Of a DNA stretch of 64,000 bases, positions 7,679 to 15,098 are shown piece after piece. Source of the stretch: Curtobacterium sp. MCJR17_020 (GTDB lineage Bacteria > Actinomycetota > Actinomycetes > Actinomycetales > Microbacteriaceae); contig NZ_CP126260.1 in the NCBI RefSeq assembly GCF_003234365.2, positions 1,550,001 through 1,614,000 of the forward strand. Reading direction: 5' to 3'. The number at the start of each line of letters is the position of its first letter. Position 1 is the first letter of the stretch. The notes under the pieces are model-generated. The model had not been told where the DNA came from, made no database searches, and saw only the letters and a list, made by a program, of their open reading frames with translations. Both the position numbers and the translations under genes were made by a program.

Positions 7679-9067
7679 TCAGTGGGCGACGATGGCCGGC
7701 AGCGGCACGTGGTGGCGCATGCGCACGGCGAGGTGCAGGCCTCCGCGGCGGGCGAGCACGAGCGCGATCACGGCGGCGGCCGCGGCGGGCACCCCGCCGG
7801 CGACCATCATCCCGACGTGCGCCCCGAAGTGGTCGACGACCTGGCCCATGAGCGGCCCACCGATCGCCTGACCCCCGAGCAGCACGAGCACGTAGAGCGA
7901 CATCACCCGGCCGCGGATCGCCACGTTCGACGACAGCTGCACGAGCGAGTTCGACGCGGTCTGGAACAGCAGCTGCGACATCCCGACGGCGACGAGCGCC
8001 ACGGTGAACGGCGCGATCACGGGGATGGACCCGGAGACCACGAGCAGCACCCCGGTCCAGAACACCCCGCCGACGATGGTCCGGAGGCGCACGACCGCCC
8101 GACGGGTGGAGAGCAGGGCGCCGACGAGCGCACCGATCGCCACGGCCGAGTTGAAGACGCCGTACCCGGCGGCGCCGACGTCGTACACCTGGGACGCGAA
8201 GGCCGACAGCAGCACGGGCATCGTCAGCGCGAACACCGAGAAGAACGCGACGAGGATCACCGGCACGATGATGGTCGGCTTGTTCACGGCGTACCGGAGC
8301 CCCTCGATCAGCTGCCCCTTGCCGCGGGGTGCCGGTGGTGTGCGGTGCAGCTCCGAGACCTTCAGGAACCCGAGCGTCACGACGACGGCGACGCAGGCGA
8401 TCGCGTTCACGCCGAACGACCACCCCGCGCCGACCGCCACGAGCAGGGCCCCGGACAGCGCCGGGCCGATCATGCCGCCCAGCTGGAACACCGACGAGTT
8501 CACGCTGATCGCGTTGCGGAGGTGCTGGTGCCCGACGATCTCGGTGACGAACACCTGGCGAGCCGGGTTGTCGATCACGGTGACCATGCCGACCAGGAAC
8601 GCGATCACCCAGATGTGCCAGGCCTCGACCACCCCGGCGAGCGTCAGCACGGCGAGCAGCGCGGACAGCACCGCGAAGGCACCCTGCGTGATCATCATCA
8701 GCGCGCGCTTCGAGAACCGGTCGACGAGCACGCCGCCGAGCAGCCCGAACAGCAGCATCGGCGCGAACTGGCAGGCGACGGTGATGCCGACCTGCGCGAC
8801 CGAGCCGGTCAGCTGCAGGACGAGCCAGTCCTGGGCGATGCGCTGCATCCACCCGGCGGTCATCGCGACGAGGTTGGTGGCCGTGAACAGCCGGAAGTTC
8901 GGCACGGACAGGGCGATGAGGGTGTGGCGCCAGGGCGGGCGGGTCGCCTGGATCGGGAGTGGTTCGGTGGGCGGGGGAGGGTCGTCGATGACGCACTCAC
9001 GGTGAGGGGTTCTCCGGACGTCGTTGCGGATCTGGTACCCCAACGAAACTACGTGGCCGGACGCCAT
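7679..9067 (-). CDS. MFS transporter, DHA3/EntS-like exporter
   Basis: The 462-residue protein has about 12 hydrophobic segments and a cytoplasmic N-terminal extension of about 45 residues. The MFS loop motif appears as GLLGGVLVDRFSKRALMMITQG. ATG 9067 follows AGGGG on the minus strand. The family (MFS_3, enterobactin exporter/tetracycline-like) pumps siderophores or drugs by proton antiport. It is divergent from a LysR regulator, with an operator-like dyad lying over its start codon, so regulation by that LysR is likely. Confidence 0.9.
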   Translation of the reverse strand: MASGHVVSLGYQIRNDVRRTPHRECVIDDPPPPTEPLPIQATRPPWRHTLIALSVPNFRLFTATNLVAMTAGWMQRIAQDWLVLQLTGSVAQVGITVACQFAPMLLFGLLGGVLVDRFSKRALMMITQGAFAVLSALLAVLTLAGVVEAWHIWVIAFLVGMVTVIDNPARQVFVTEIVGHQHLRNAISVNSSVFQLGGMIGPALSGALLVAVGAGWSFGVNAIACVAVVVTLGFLKVSELHRTPPAPRGKGQLIEGLRYAVNKPTIIVPVILVAFFSVFALTMPVLLSAFASQVYDVGAAGYGVFNSAVAIGALVGALLSTRRAVVRLRTIVGGVFWTGVLLVVSGSIPVIAPFTVALVAVGMSQLLFQTASNSLVQLSSNVAIRGRVMSLYVLVLLGGQAIGGPLMGQVVDHFGAHVGMMVAGGVPAAAAAVIALVLARRGGLHLAVRMRHHVPLPAIVAH

Positions 9068-9111
9068 TCGACACCCCTATGGTGGCTATCAATCCATTGC
9101 GATGTCGAATG
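9065..9111. promoter_or_regulatory. 9-bp inverted repeat in the MFS/LysR divergent region
   Basis: CATTCGACA (9065-9073) and TGTCGAATG (9103-9111) are perfect reverse complements 29 bp apart. The left arm includes the MFS start codon. Arm centres are 38 bp apart, consistent with a pair of regulator half-sites; LysR as the binder is inference. Confidence 0.5.
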
Positions 9112-9168
9112 ACCGCGCGAACGACCGCGCGAACGACCGCGCGAACGACCGCGCGAACGACCGCGCGA
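9111..9168. repeat. 12-bp tandem repeat (iteron-like) before lysR
   Basis: Four perfect copies of GACCGCGCGAAC (9111, 9123, 9135, 9147) are followed by ten bases of a fifth. They begin on the last base of the inverted repeat and end about 26 bp before the preferred LysR start. In the LysR frame they would encode repeated DRAN from an ATG at 9102. A GTG with ribosome-binding site at 9195 makes the repeat more likely 5' untranslated. Confidence 0.85.
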
Positions 9169-9194
9169 CACTCGCGCGAACGAACGAGGTGCCC

Positions 9195-10052
9195 GTGCTC
9201 GATCCGGTCCTGCTGCAGACCTTCCTGGCCGTCGCTGAGACGCAGAGCTTTACGCAGGCTGGTGCCCGCCTCGGCATCAGCCAGCCCACCGTCTCCCAGC
9301 ACGTCCGGCGGCTCGAGACCGCCGTGTCCCGCACGCTCGTCGCCCGCGACACCCGTGGCGTCACCCTCACCGACAACGGCGACGCGATGGCCGGCTTCGC
9401 CCGGACGATCCTCGCGGCGCACGCCACCGCGGACGCGTACTTCTCGGGCTCGGCGACCCGTGGGCGCCTCCGGTTCGGTGCGGCCGACGACCTGGCGATC
9501 ACGCAGTTGCCGCGCATCCTCCGCGACTTCCGGCGGCTGCACCCGCAGGTGAACCTCGAGCTGACGGTGAACCAGTCGTCGCCGCTCCTGCGCCGGGTGC
9601 ACGCCGGCCAGCTCGACCTGGTGTTCATCAAGCAGACCGCAGGGGAGTCCGCCGAGGGGACCCGGGTCGCGACCGATCAGATGGTGTGGATGGCGCAGGA
9701 CGGCATCGCGGTCGAACGCGACGAGCCCGTGCCGCTCATCGCGTACCAGGCCCCGAGCATCAGCCGGCAGATGGCGATCGACGCCCTCGAATCAGCCGGC
9801 CGCACCTGGCGGATCACCTGCAACACCCGCGACGTCAACGGCGTGCTGGCGGCTGTGCGGGCGGGGATCGGCGTGGCGGTGTTCCCGCACTCGCTCATCC
9901 CGGCGGACCTGGTGAAGGTGTCGCAGCGGCTCGGGTTGCCGGACCTGCCGGCGGTCGACTACGTCCTCATCGCCAACCCGACGGTGCAGCGCGGGCCGAT
10001 CGACGCCCTGACGAACGCGATCCTGTCCCGCGGGGTCGTCCGGGCGGTCTGA
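9195..10052 (+). CDS. LysR family transcriptional regulator
   Basis: From GTG 9195 (GAGG five bases upstream) the protein is 285 residues, starting (M)LDPVLLQTFLAVAETQSF. The N-terminal winged helix-turn-helix is standard (GARLGISQPTVSQHVRRLE). The effector domain begins near LRFGAADDLAITQLPRIL and resembles the LrhA/ArgP branch. An ATG at 9102 would add 31 residues built from DRAN repeats, unlike other LysR proteins, and is not preferred. Divergent MFS exporter is the probable target. Confidence 0.92.
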   Translation: MLDPVLLQTFLAVAETQSFTQAGARLGISQPTVSQHVRRLETAVSRTLVARDTRGVTLTDNGDAMAGFARTILAAHATADAYFSGSATRGRLRFGAADDLAITQLPRILRDFRRLHPQVNLELTVNQSSPLLRRVHAGQLDLVFIKQTAGESAEGTRVATDQMVWMAQDGIAVERDEPVPLIAYQAPSISRQMAIDALESAGRTWRITCNTRDVNGVLAAVRAGIGVAVFPHSLIPADLVKVSQRLGLPDLPAVDYVLIANPTVQRGPIDALTNAILSRGVVRAV

Positions 10053-10092
10053 CCGCGCCAGCCGACGGCCGGCCCGGAGACGGACGCGCGGG

Positions 10093-11178
10093 CTACGGCG
10101 CGAGGGTCGGGGTCGTCCCGGTCCCGGTCAGGTCGGGCAGCGTCACCCCTGCGAGCGGCAGCAGCGCCGCCGCGACGGCCCACAGCAGCACGAGCGTGCC
10201 GACGCCACCGAGCACGGCGCCGAGCAGCGCGACCGGCCGCTGCCACGTCGCCGCACGGTCGCGCAGCGTCACGAGCGACACCACCAGCGCGAGGAGTCCG
10301 AGCACGACGCCGACACCGTGCACGGTCGCTGGCGCGGTGAACCACCACGCGGCGAGTCCGAGCGTCGCGATGCCCGCCACGGCGCCCAGGACCGCTCCCG
10401 GGGTCGCACCGAGCGCACGGCGCGGCTCCGGCTGGGCGGCTGCGGCCACAGGCTGGTCGAGCAGTTCGGTCGGGAGGCCCGGCTCGGCCCCGACGGACGC
10501 GCTCGCCTCCGCCACGGGTGCGGTCGAGGGCACGGTGGCGTTCGTGGCCGCGGGTGCAGCCGCGGACGCCGGCGCCTGCAGGACCGCGTCGAAGGACCGC
10601 ACGTGCGCGGACGCGGGCGTCGGTGCCGGGGTCACGGCGGTGGCGGCGGCCTGCTGGTGGGCGAAGCGGCGCGGCGTGCGGAAGCCGATCAGGCCGACGG
10701 GTTCGGGTTCGGTGCCCTCGACGACGACGTGCTCCAGGCCGGGCACGGAGAACCGCGGCTGTCCGGCGGAGGGCACGGGCGACGGTGCGGGGGCCGGTGC
10801 GGTGCGGGGAGCGGCGTCGATCGGTGAGACCGGGGCCGGTGCGGAGGCCACGGCGGCGGTGTCGAACGGCACGGTGTGCACGGTCGGCGAGGTCGGGGCC
10901 GGCGGCAGGAGGTCCTGCTGCGGCGGGTAGTCGGGGACCGTGACGTCGTCCTCGACCAGGGCGGCGATGGACGCGGGCACCGGCGTCGACGCTGCGTCCG
11001 GGGCGAGCGTGGCCGTCGGCTGCGGGGCGGAGCCGAGCACGGCGGTGGGAGCGGCGCGCGCCGTGGGCGGGGCGCGACGTGGCGGGGGTGGGACGGGCCT
11101 CCTGGCCGGTGCTCGCTGCGGAGTCAGAGGCGACCCGCCGGGCGGACGCGGCCGGTTCGACGGACGGGAGCCGCTCAA
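10093..11178 (-). CDS. Pro/Ala-rich hypothetical membrane protein, probably frameshifted
   Basis: The frame gives 361 residues: a long disordered Pro/Ala/Thr-rich N-terminal part, then three hydrophobic segments near the C-terminus (LGAVAGIATLGLAAWWF, VGVVLGLLALVVSLVTL, LLGAVLGGVGTLVLLWAVAAALL), like DUF4190-type small membrane domains. The start is doubtful. The TTG at 11178 has no clear ribosome-binding site, and codons just after it (AGG, CGA, CCA) are unlike this genome. The neighbouring frame upstream, from GTG 11269 with AAGGGAG before it, has normal codon use. A frameshift near 11050-11095 would join the two. Confidence 0.6.
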   Translation of the reverse strand: MSGSRPSNRPRPPGGSPLTPQRAPARRPVPPPPRRAPPTARAAPTAVLGSAPQPTATLAPDAASTPVPASIAALVEDDVTVPDYPPQQDLLPPAPTSPTVHTVPFDTAAVASAPAPVSPIDAAPRTAPAPAPSPVPSAGQPRFSVPGLEHVVVEGTEPEPVGLIGFRTPRRFAHQQAAATAVTPAPTPASAHVRSFDAVLQAPASAAAPAATNATVPSTAPVAEASASVGAEPGLPTELLDQPVAAAAQPEPRRALGATPGAVLGAVAGIATLGLAAWWFTAPATVHGVGVVLGLLALVVSLVTLRDRAATWQRPVALLGAVLGGVGTLVLLWAVAAALLPLAGVTLPDLTGTGTTPTLAP

Positions 11179-11269
11179 CGGACGCGGCCGGTTCGACGAC
11201 CGGTGCGGTCACCCAGGACGGGACGGGACGGCGCGGCCGTTCCGAATCCTGCATGCGATGCGACGCCAC
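11070..11269 (-). other. likely true N-terminus of the preceding membrane protein in another frame
   Basis: On the minus strand GTG 11269 opens (M)ASHRMQDSERPRRPVPSW with a strong AAGGGAG site 7 bases upstream. Third positions are G/C-rich and the composition (VVEPAASVERLPSVEPAAS) matches the downstream Pro/Ala-rich protein. The frame loses normal codon use near 11050, where the downstream frame gains it. A C5 run at about 11079-11083 is a candidate slip or sequencing-error site. Confidence 0.5.
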
Positions 11270-11367
11270 TGCGGTGCTCCCTTCGTCGACTGATCCATCG
11301 TCAGTTCTAGCGGCAACGGTCGCGGATGTCGCAGCCCCAGTTCCGGGGTCGCCGGTACGTTCGGGAC

Positions 11368-12336
11368 ATGACCGGAATCGAACACCGTCCACTGGGCCCC
11401 TCGGGGCTCGTCGTCTCCACCGTCGGCCTCGGCTGCAACAACTTCGGGCGGCCGGGGACCGCCTCCGAGTCGCAGGAGGGCACCGACGCCGTCGTGCGGG
11501 CGGCACTCGACGCCGGGGTCACGCTCTTCGACACGGCCGACATCTACGGCGGCCGGCCCGGCATGTCCGAGGAGATGCTCGGCCGGTCGATCGCGGGACG
11601 GCGTGACGAGATCGTGCTCGCGACGAAGTTCGGCATGGACATGCAGGGCGCGAACGGGCCGGACTGGGGTGTGCGCGGGTCGCGGCGGTACGTCCGGTTG
11701 GCCGTCGAGTCGTCGCTCCGTCGCCTCGGGACGGACTGGATCGACCTGTACCAGATGCACCGTCCCGACGACGTGACGCCGATCGAGGAGACGCTGTCGG
11801 TCCTCGATGACCTGGTCCGCGAGGGCAAGATCCGCTACGTCGGCCACTCGAACTTCGCGGGGTGGCAGATCGCCGAGGCCGAGCTGACCGCGTCCATCGC
11901 CGGCACCACGGCGTTCGTGTCCGCGCAGAACGAGTACAGCCCCCTCGCCCGTGCCGCCGAGGCCGAGGTGCTGCCGGCCGTCCGCGCCTACGCCCTCGGG
12001 TTCCTGCCGTTCTTCCCGCTGTACAACGGGCTGCTGACCGGCAAGTACACGAAGGCCGGGGGTCCGGCCGACGGGCGCCTGTCGACGTCGAAGCCGCAGC
12101 TGCTCGAGGACGCCCCGTGGGACGTGCTCGACGACTACCAGCGGTTCTGCGACCACCGCGGCGTCACGATGCTGCAGGCGACGTTCGCGTGGTTGCTCGC
12201 GCAGCCGGGGTTGTCGAGCGTCATCGCCGGTGCGACGAAGCCGGAGCAGATCACGCAGAACGTCGAGGCCGGCACCACGTGGGACCCGACCGAGGACGAC
12301 ATCGCCGACATGACGGTGATCTTCGACCGGGCGTAG
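11368..12336 (+). CDS. aldo/keto reductase
   Basis: The 322-residue TIM-barrel protein begins MTGIEHRPLGPSGLVVS. The catalytic tetrad is present: Asp and Tyr in FDTADIYGGRPG, Lys in LATKFGMD and His in YQMHRPDD. The C-terminal cofactor loop (SSVIAGATKPEQITQNV) indicates NADP(H). A TACGTT box (11356-11361) exactly 6 nt before the ATG fits a leaderless transcript. It belongs to the YhdN/L-glyceraldehyde-3-phosphate reductase-like branch; substrate unknown. Confidence 0.93.
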   Translation: MTGIEHRPLGPSGLVVSTVGLGCNNFGRPGTASESQEGTDAVVRAALDAGVTLFDTADIYGGRPGMSEEMLGRSIAGRRDEIVLATKFGMDMQGANGPDWGVRGSRRYVRLAVESSLRRLGTDWIDLYQMHRPDDVTPIEETLSVLDDLVREGKIRYVGHSNFAGWQIAEAELTASIAGTTAFVSAQNEYSPLARAAEAEVLPAVRAYALGFLPFFPLYNGLLTGKYTKAGGPADGRLSTSKPQLLEDAPWDVLDDYQRFCDHRGVTMLQATFAWLLAQPGLSSVIAGATKPEQITQNVEAGTTWDPTEDDIADMTVIFDRA

Positions 12337-12366
12337 GCGGGCCCGCCGGGCCGCGGGCCGCCGGGC

Positions 12367-12457
12367 CCGAGTCTCGGCGTGAGCGACAGTTCTCGCGGCT
12401 GTCGGCCCGAGGACTGTCGCCCAGCCCGAGTCTCGGGTCGGCGGGGCCGAGACTCGG
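12367..12457. repeat. double-dyad palindromic repeat, copy 1
   Basis: Order: CCGAGTCTCGG (12367), CGACAGTTCTCG (12384), CGAGGACTGTCG (12408), CCGAGTCTCGG (12426), CCGAGACTCGG (12447). The inner pair forms a 12-bp stem with one G-T pair and the last two boxes form another stem. It occupies the gap between the convergent aldo/keto reductase and NADP oxidoreductase genes. Confidence 0.9.
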
Positions 12458-12462
12458 GGGAG

Positions 12463-13098
12463 TCAGCGGGTCGCTGCCTGCAGGGCCTCGCGCAGCTGGT
12501 CGGCGGTCAGGCGCGGGCCGTAGCCGGGGGTGTCCCGCTGGATGCGCCAGCCCTCGGCGAGGGGTCCGGCGTCGACGACGTCGAAGCCGAACTCGTCGAT
12601 GAGGTCCGCGGTGACCTGCTTCGCCTCGGCGTCGTCGCTCGCGACCACGAGCGCGCGGCGGTCCGGGGTTCCGGCCGGGGTGGCGTGGCCGGTGAGGTCC
12701 GCGGCGCCGATGTGGTTGAACGCCTTGACGACCCGGGCGCCCGGCAGGTGGTCCTGCAGCAGCTCGGCGGTCGTCGTGGACTCGTCGTCGAGCGCGGCGA
12801 TGTGGCCGTCGCGCTCCCAGTAGTAGTTGTTCGTGTCGATGACGACCTTGCCGACGAGCGGCTCGGACGGGATCGTGTCGATGGCGGCGAGCGGCACCGT
12901 CACGACGACGACCTCGCCCGCGGCGGCTGCTTCGTCGCGGGTGGCCGCACGGGCCTGGTCGCCGAGCTCGGCCACCAGGTCGGCCAGGGTCTCGGGGCCG
13001 CGCGAGTTCGCGATCACGACCTGGTGACCGTGCTGCACCGCGAGCCGTGCCAGTTGGGATCCGATGTTGCCTGCGCCGATGATGCCGATGGTCGTCAT
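12463..13098 (-). CDS. NADPH-dependent F420 reductase-like oxidoreductase
   Basis: The 211-residue protein starts MTTIGIIGAGNIGSQLARLAV, a GxGxxG Rossmann motif followed by SRG, as in NADP-preferring F420H2:NADP oxidoreductase-like proteins (NAD_binding_2/F420_oxidored). Further marks are VVVTVPLAAIDTIPSEPLVGKVVIDTNNYY and RVVKAFNHIGA. Upstream in-frame ATGs lie in sequence without family similarity. Substrate is uncertain; many homologues are simply annotated as NADP oxidoreductases. Confidence 0.88.
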   Translation of the reverse strand: MTTIGIIGAGNIGSQLARLAVQHGHQVVIANSRGPETLADLVAELGDQARAATRDEAAAAGEVVVVTVPLAAIDTIPSEPLVGKVVIDTNNYYWERDGHIAALDDESTTTAELLQDHLPGARVVKAFNHIGAADLTGHATPAGTPDRRALVVASDDAEAKQVTADLIDEFGFDVVDAGPLAEGWRIQRDTPGYGPRLTADQLREALQAATR

Positions 13099-13174
13099 GG
13101 TGTCCATCCAACGCTCGGCGGCCACGAGCATTCCCCTCGGAGCACGCGCGCCCCGGGCGGAGCATGATGGCGGC

Positions 13175-13471
13175 ATGGACCACGAGTTCCGCGACGAGAC
13201 CGACCAGGACCGCTACGCGATGTACGTCGGCGGCGAGCTCGTGAGCGTGCTCGACTACCGCGAGAACGGCGACGCGATCGCGTTCCCGCACACGTACACG
13301 GTGCCGAAGCACCGCGGGCACGGCTACGCGGCCGAGCTCGTCGAGTACGCGGTCGCCGACGTCGAGACGAACTCGACGAAGCGGGTCGTGCCGATGTGCT
13401 GGTTCGTCGGCAAGTGGTTCGACGAGCACCCCGAGAAGTCAGACCTGCTCATCCGCAGTGCCGCGGACTGA
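13175..13471 (+). CDS. small GNAT-like N-acetyltransferase (NATD1/YidJ type)
   Basis: The 98-residue protein consists only of the shortened GNAT core: LVSVLDYRENGDAIAFPHTYTV, the acetyl-CoA loop PKHRGHGYAAELVEYAV and a C-terminal MCWFVGKWFDEHPE. The family (COG2388) is typically about 90-100 residues and its substrate is unknown. It is divergent from the NADP oxidoreductase gene. Confidence 0.85.
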   Translation: MDHEFRDETDQDRYAMYVGGELVSVLDYRENGDAIAFPHTYTVPKHRGHGYAAELVEYAVADVETNSTKRVVPMCWFVGKWFDEHPEKSDLLIRSAAD

Positions 13472-13493
13472 GCCGACGCGAGAAGAGCGCCCC

Positions 13494-13955
13494 ATGCCCA
13501 CCATCACCCCCTTCCTCTGGTACGAGGACCAAGCCGAGCAAGCCGCCCGGTACTACGTCGACCTGTTCCCCGGCAGTTCGATCGACAGCGTCGCGAAGAC
13601 CCCGGACGGCGCGACCCTGGTCGTCGAGTTCACGTTGCTCGGGCAGCCGTACCGGGCGATGAACGGCGGCCCAGGGCACCCGCACACCGACGCCGTCTCG
13701 TTCCAGGTCGACGTCGACACGCAGGACGAGCTCGACCGCATCTGGGACGCCCTGCTCGCCGACGGCGGGAAGCCGAGCATGTGCGGCTGGTTGTTCGACC
13801 GATGGGGTGTCGCCTGGCAGGTGACCCCGTCGATGATGGGCGAGCTCATGACCGGGTCGGGCGACCCCGAGGCGAACGCCCGTGTCTTCCAGGCGATGAT
13901 GACGATGCAGAAGCTCGACATCCCCGCGCTCCGGGCCGCAGCTGCAGGTCACTGA
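13494..13955 (+). CDS. PhnB-like VOC-fold protein
   Basis: The 153-residue protein MPTITPFLWYEDQAEQAARYYV has the beta-alpha-beta-beta-beta layout of PhnB-type glyoxalase/bleomycin-resistance proteins (formerly 3-demethylubiquinone methyltransferase-like): FTLLGQPYRAMNGGP, SFQVDVDTQDELDRIWD and GWLFDRWGVAWQVTP. No catalytic activity can be assigned. It starts 22 bp after the acetyltransferase gene and is probably co-transcribed. Confidence 0.88.
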   Translation: MPTITPFLWYEDQAEQAARYYVDLFPGSSIDSVAKTPDGATLVVEFTLLGQPYRAMNGGPGHPHTDAVSFQVDVDTQDELDRIWDALLADGGKPSMCGWLFDRWGVAWQVTPSMMGELMTGSGDPEANARVFQAMMTMQKLDIPALRAAAAGH

Positions 13956-13969
13956 GCCCGAATCTCGCG

Positions 13970-13985
13970 TACCGACCGGTATGGT
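13970..13985 (+). promoter_or_regulatory. possible marR promoter/operator
   Basis: TACCG-AC-CGGTA (13970-13981) is a perfect inverted repeat that overlaps a -10-like TATGGT (13980-13985), 52 bp before the MarR start. Autoregulation is a plausible but untested reading. Confidence 0.35.
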
Positions 13986-14037
13986 GTCGGCACAGAAGAC
14001 CGCCGGCCGGCGCCGGCACCGAAAGGCTGGAGCCACG

Positions 14038-14508
14038 ATGGACCACCCGAGCTCCGGGATCCGCAACAGCGAGATCGGCCGGGCGTACACCGAGCTCGCC
14101 CGGATCACCCGACGTGCGAGCATCCGTGCCCGCGGATCCGACCAGGCGCTGAGCGTCGTCGACCAGTCCCTCGTCGACTTCGTGGTGCAGCACCCCGGCT
14201 GCATGGCCATCGACATCGCCCGGTACCTGCGCCTGAACCGCTCGACGATCTCGCGGCAGCTGTCCGGGCTCCTCGCCACGAAGCTGATCGAGACGACCGA
14301 CGGCGGCACCGGCAACGCGAAGCCCCTCGTCGTGACGGACGCCGGTCGCACCGCGCTCGAGCGCTCCGTGCAACTGCACCGGGATGCGCTGGAGGAACGG
14401 CTCGCCGGCTGGTCCGACGACGACATCGCCCTGCTCGCCGGACTGCTCGAACGGCTCGGTGCCTCGGACGAGGCCGGACTGCCGATGCCCGGACGATCCT
14501 CGACGTGA
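14038..14508 (+). CDS. MarR family transcriptional regulator
   Basis: The 156-residue protein has the MarR winged helix (CMAIDIARYLRLNRSTISRQLSGLLATKLIETTDGG) flanked by dimerisation helices. ATG 14038 follows a GGAG. The stop overlaps the GTG of the phosphoesterase gene, so the pair is translationally coupled. Ligand and targets are unknown; a small inverted repeat upstream suggests autoregulation. Confidence 0.9.
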   Translation: MDHPSSGIRNSEIGRAYTELARITRRASIRARGSDQALSVVDQSLVDFVVQHPGCMAIDIARYLRLNRSTISRQLSGLLATKLIETTDGGTGNAKPLVVTDAGRTALERSVQLHRDALEERLAGWSDDDIALLAGLLERLGASDEAGLPMPGRSST

Positions 14509-15014
14509 CCACGTCGTTCGTCCTGCTCTCCGACACGCACCTGCCGAAGCGGGCGAAGGACCTGCCTTCGGCGCTCTGGGCCGACGTCGACGCCGCCGAC
14601 CTGGTGGTGCACGCGGGGGACTGGGTCGACCTCGCCACCTTCGACGCCGTGCAGGCCCGATCCCGCCGGTTCGAGGGCGTGCGCGGGAACAACGACGGCC
14701 CCGAGTTCGACGAACGGCTGCCGCTCGTCGCGCACTTCGCGGTCGAGGACCTGCGGTTCGCGCTGGTGCACGAGACCGGTGCGGCGACGGGCCGGGAGCG
14801 CCGGATGGCCGCCGAGTACCCCGACGTCGACGTGCTCGTCTTCGGGCACTCGCACATCCCGTGGGACACCGTCGCGCCGTCCGGGCTGCGGCTGCTCAAC
14901 CCCGGCTCGCCGACCGATCGCCGTCGGCAGCCGGACTTCACGTGGATGCGCGGCACCGTGACCGGCGCGGACCTGGCCGTCGAGCTCGTGCGCCTGCCGC
15001 CGCCCCCGCGCTGA
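14505..15014 (+). CDS. YfcE-like metallophosphoesterase
   Basis: The 169-residue protein carries the calcineurin-like motifs: LLSDTHLP (D-x-H), HAGDWVD (GD), RGNNDGP (GNND), and GHSHIPW near the C-terminus, with LNPGSPTDRR typical of the YfcE/MJ0936 family. These are Mn- or Ni-dependent phosphodiesterases of uncertain natural substrate. GTG 14505 overlaps the marR stop. Confidence 0.92.
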   Translation: MTTSFVLLSDTHLPKRAKDLPSALWADVDAADLVVHAGDWVDLATFDAVQARSRRFEGVRGNNDGPEFDERLPLVAHFAVEDLRFALVHETGAATGRERRMAAEYPDVDVLVFGHSHIPWDTVAPSGLRLLNPGSPTDRRRQPDFTWMRGTVTGADLAVELVRLPPPPR

Positions 15015-15028
15015 CGGACCCGCGGGTG

Positions 15029-15098
15029 CCGAGACTCGGGCCAGGCGACAGTTCTCGGGCCCGGGGCCGCGAGAAGTGTCGCTCACGCCGAGACTCGG
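15029..15098. repeat. double-dyad palindromic repeat, copy 2
   Basis: Order: CCGAGACTCGG (15029), CGACAGTTCTCG (15046), CGAGAAGTGTCG (15070), CCGAGACTCGG (15088). It sits at a convergent junction and overlaps the 3' end of the ThiD/TenA gene. The stop codon (15083-15085) and the last codons of that protein (ARVSA) come from repeat sequence. Confidence 0.9.

Noticed and set aside
7557..7871. ORF with ASARD/ASARN pentapeptide repeats
   Set aside because: It is just the translation of the 15-bp tandem DNA repeat running antisense into the MFS gene; no start signals.
9111..9168. Plasmid or replication iterons
   Set aside because: No replication protein, DnaA boxes or AT-rich region; the setting is a regulator/transporter promoter.
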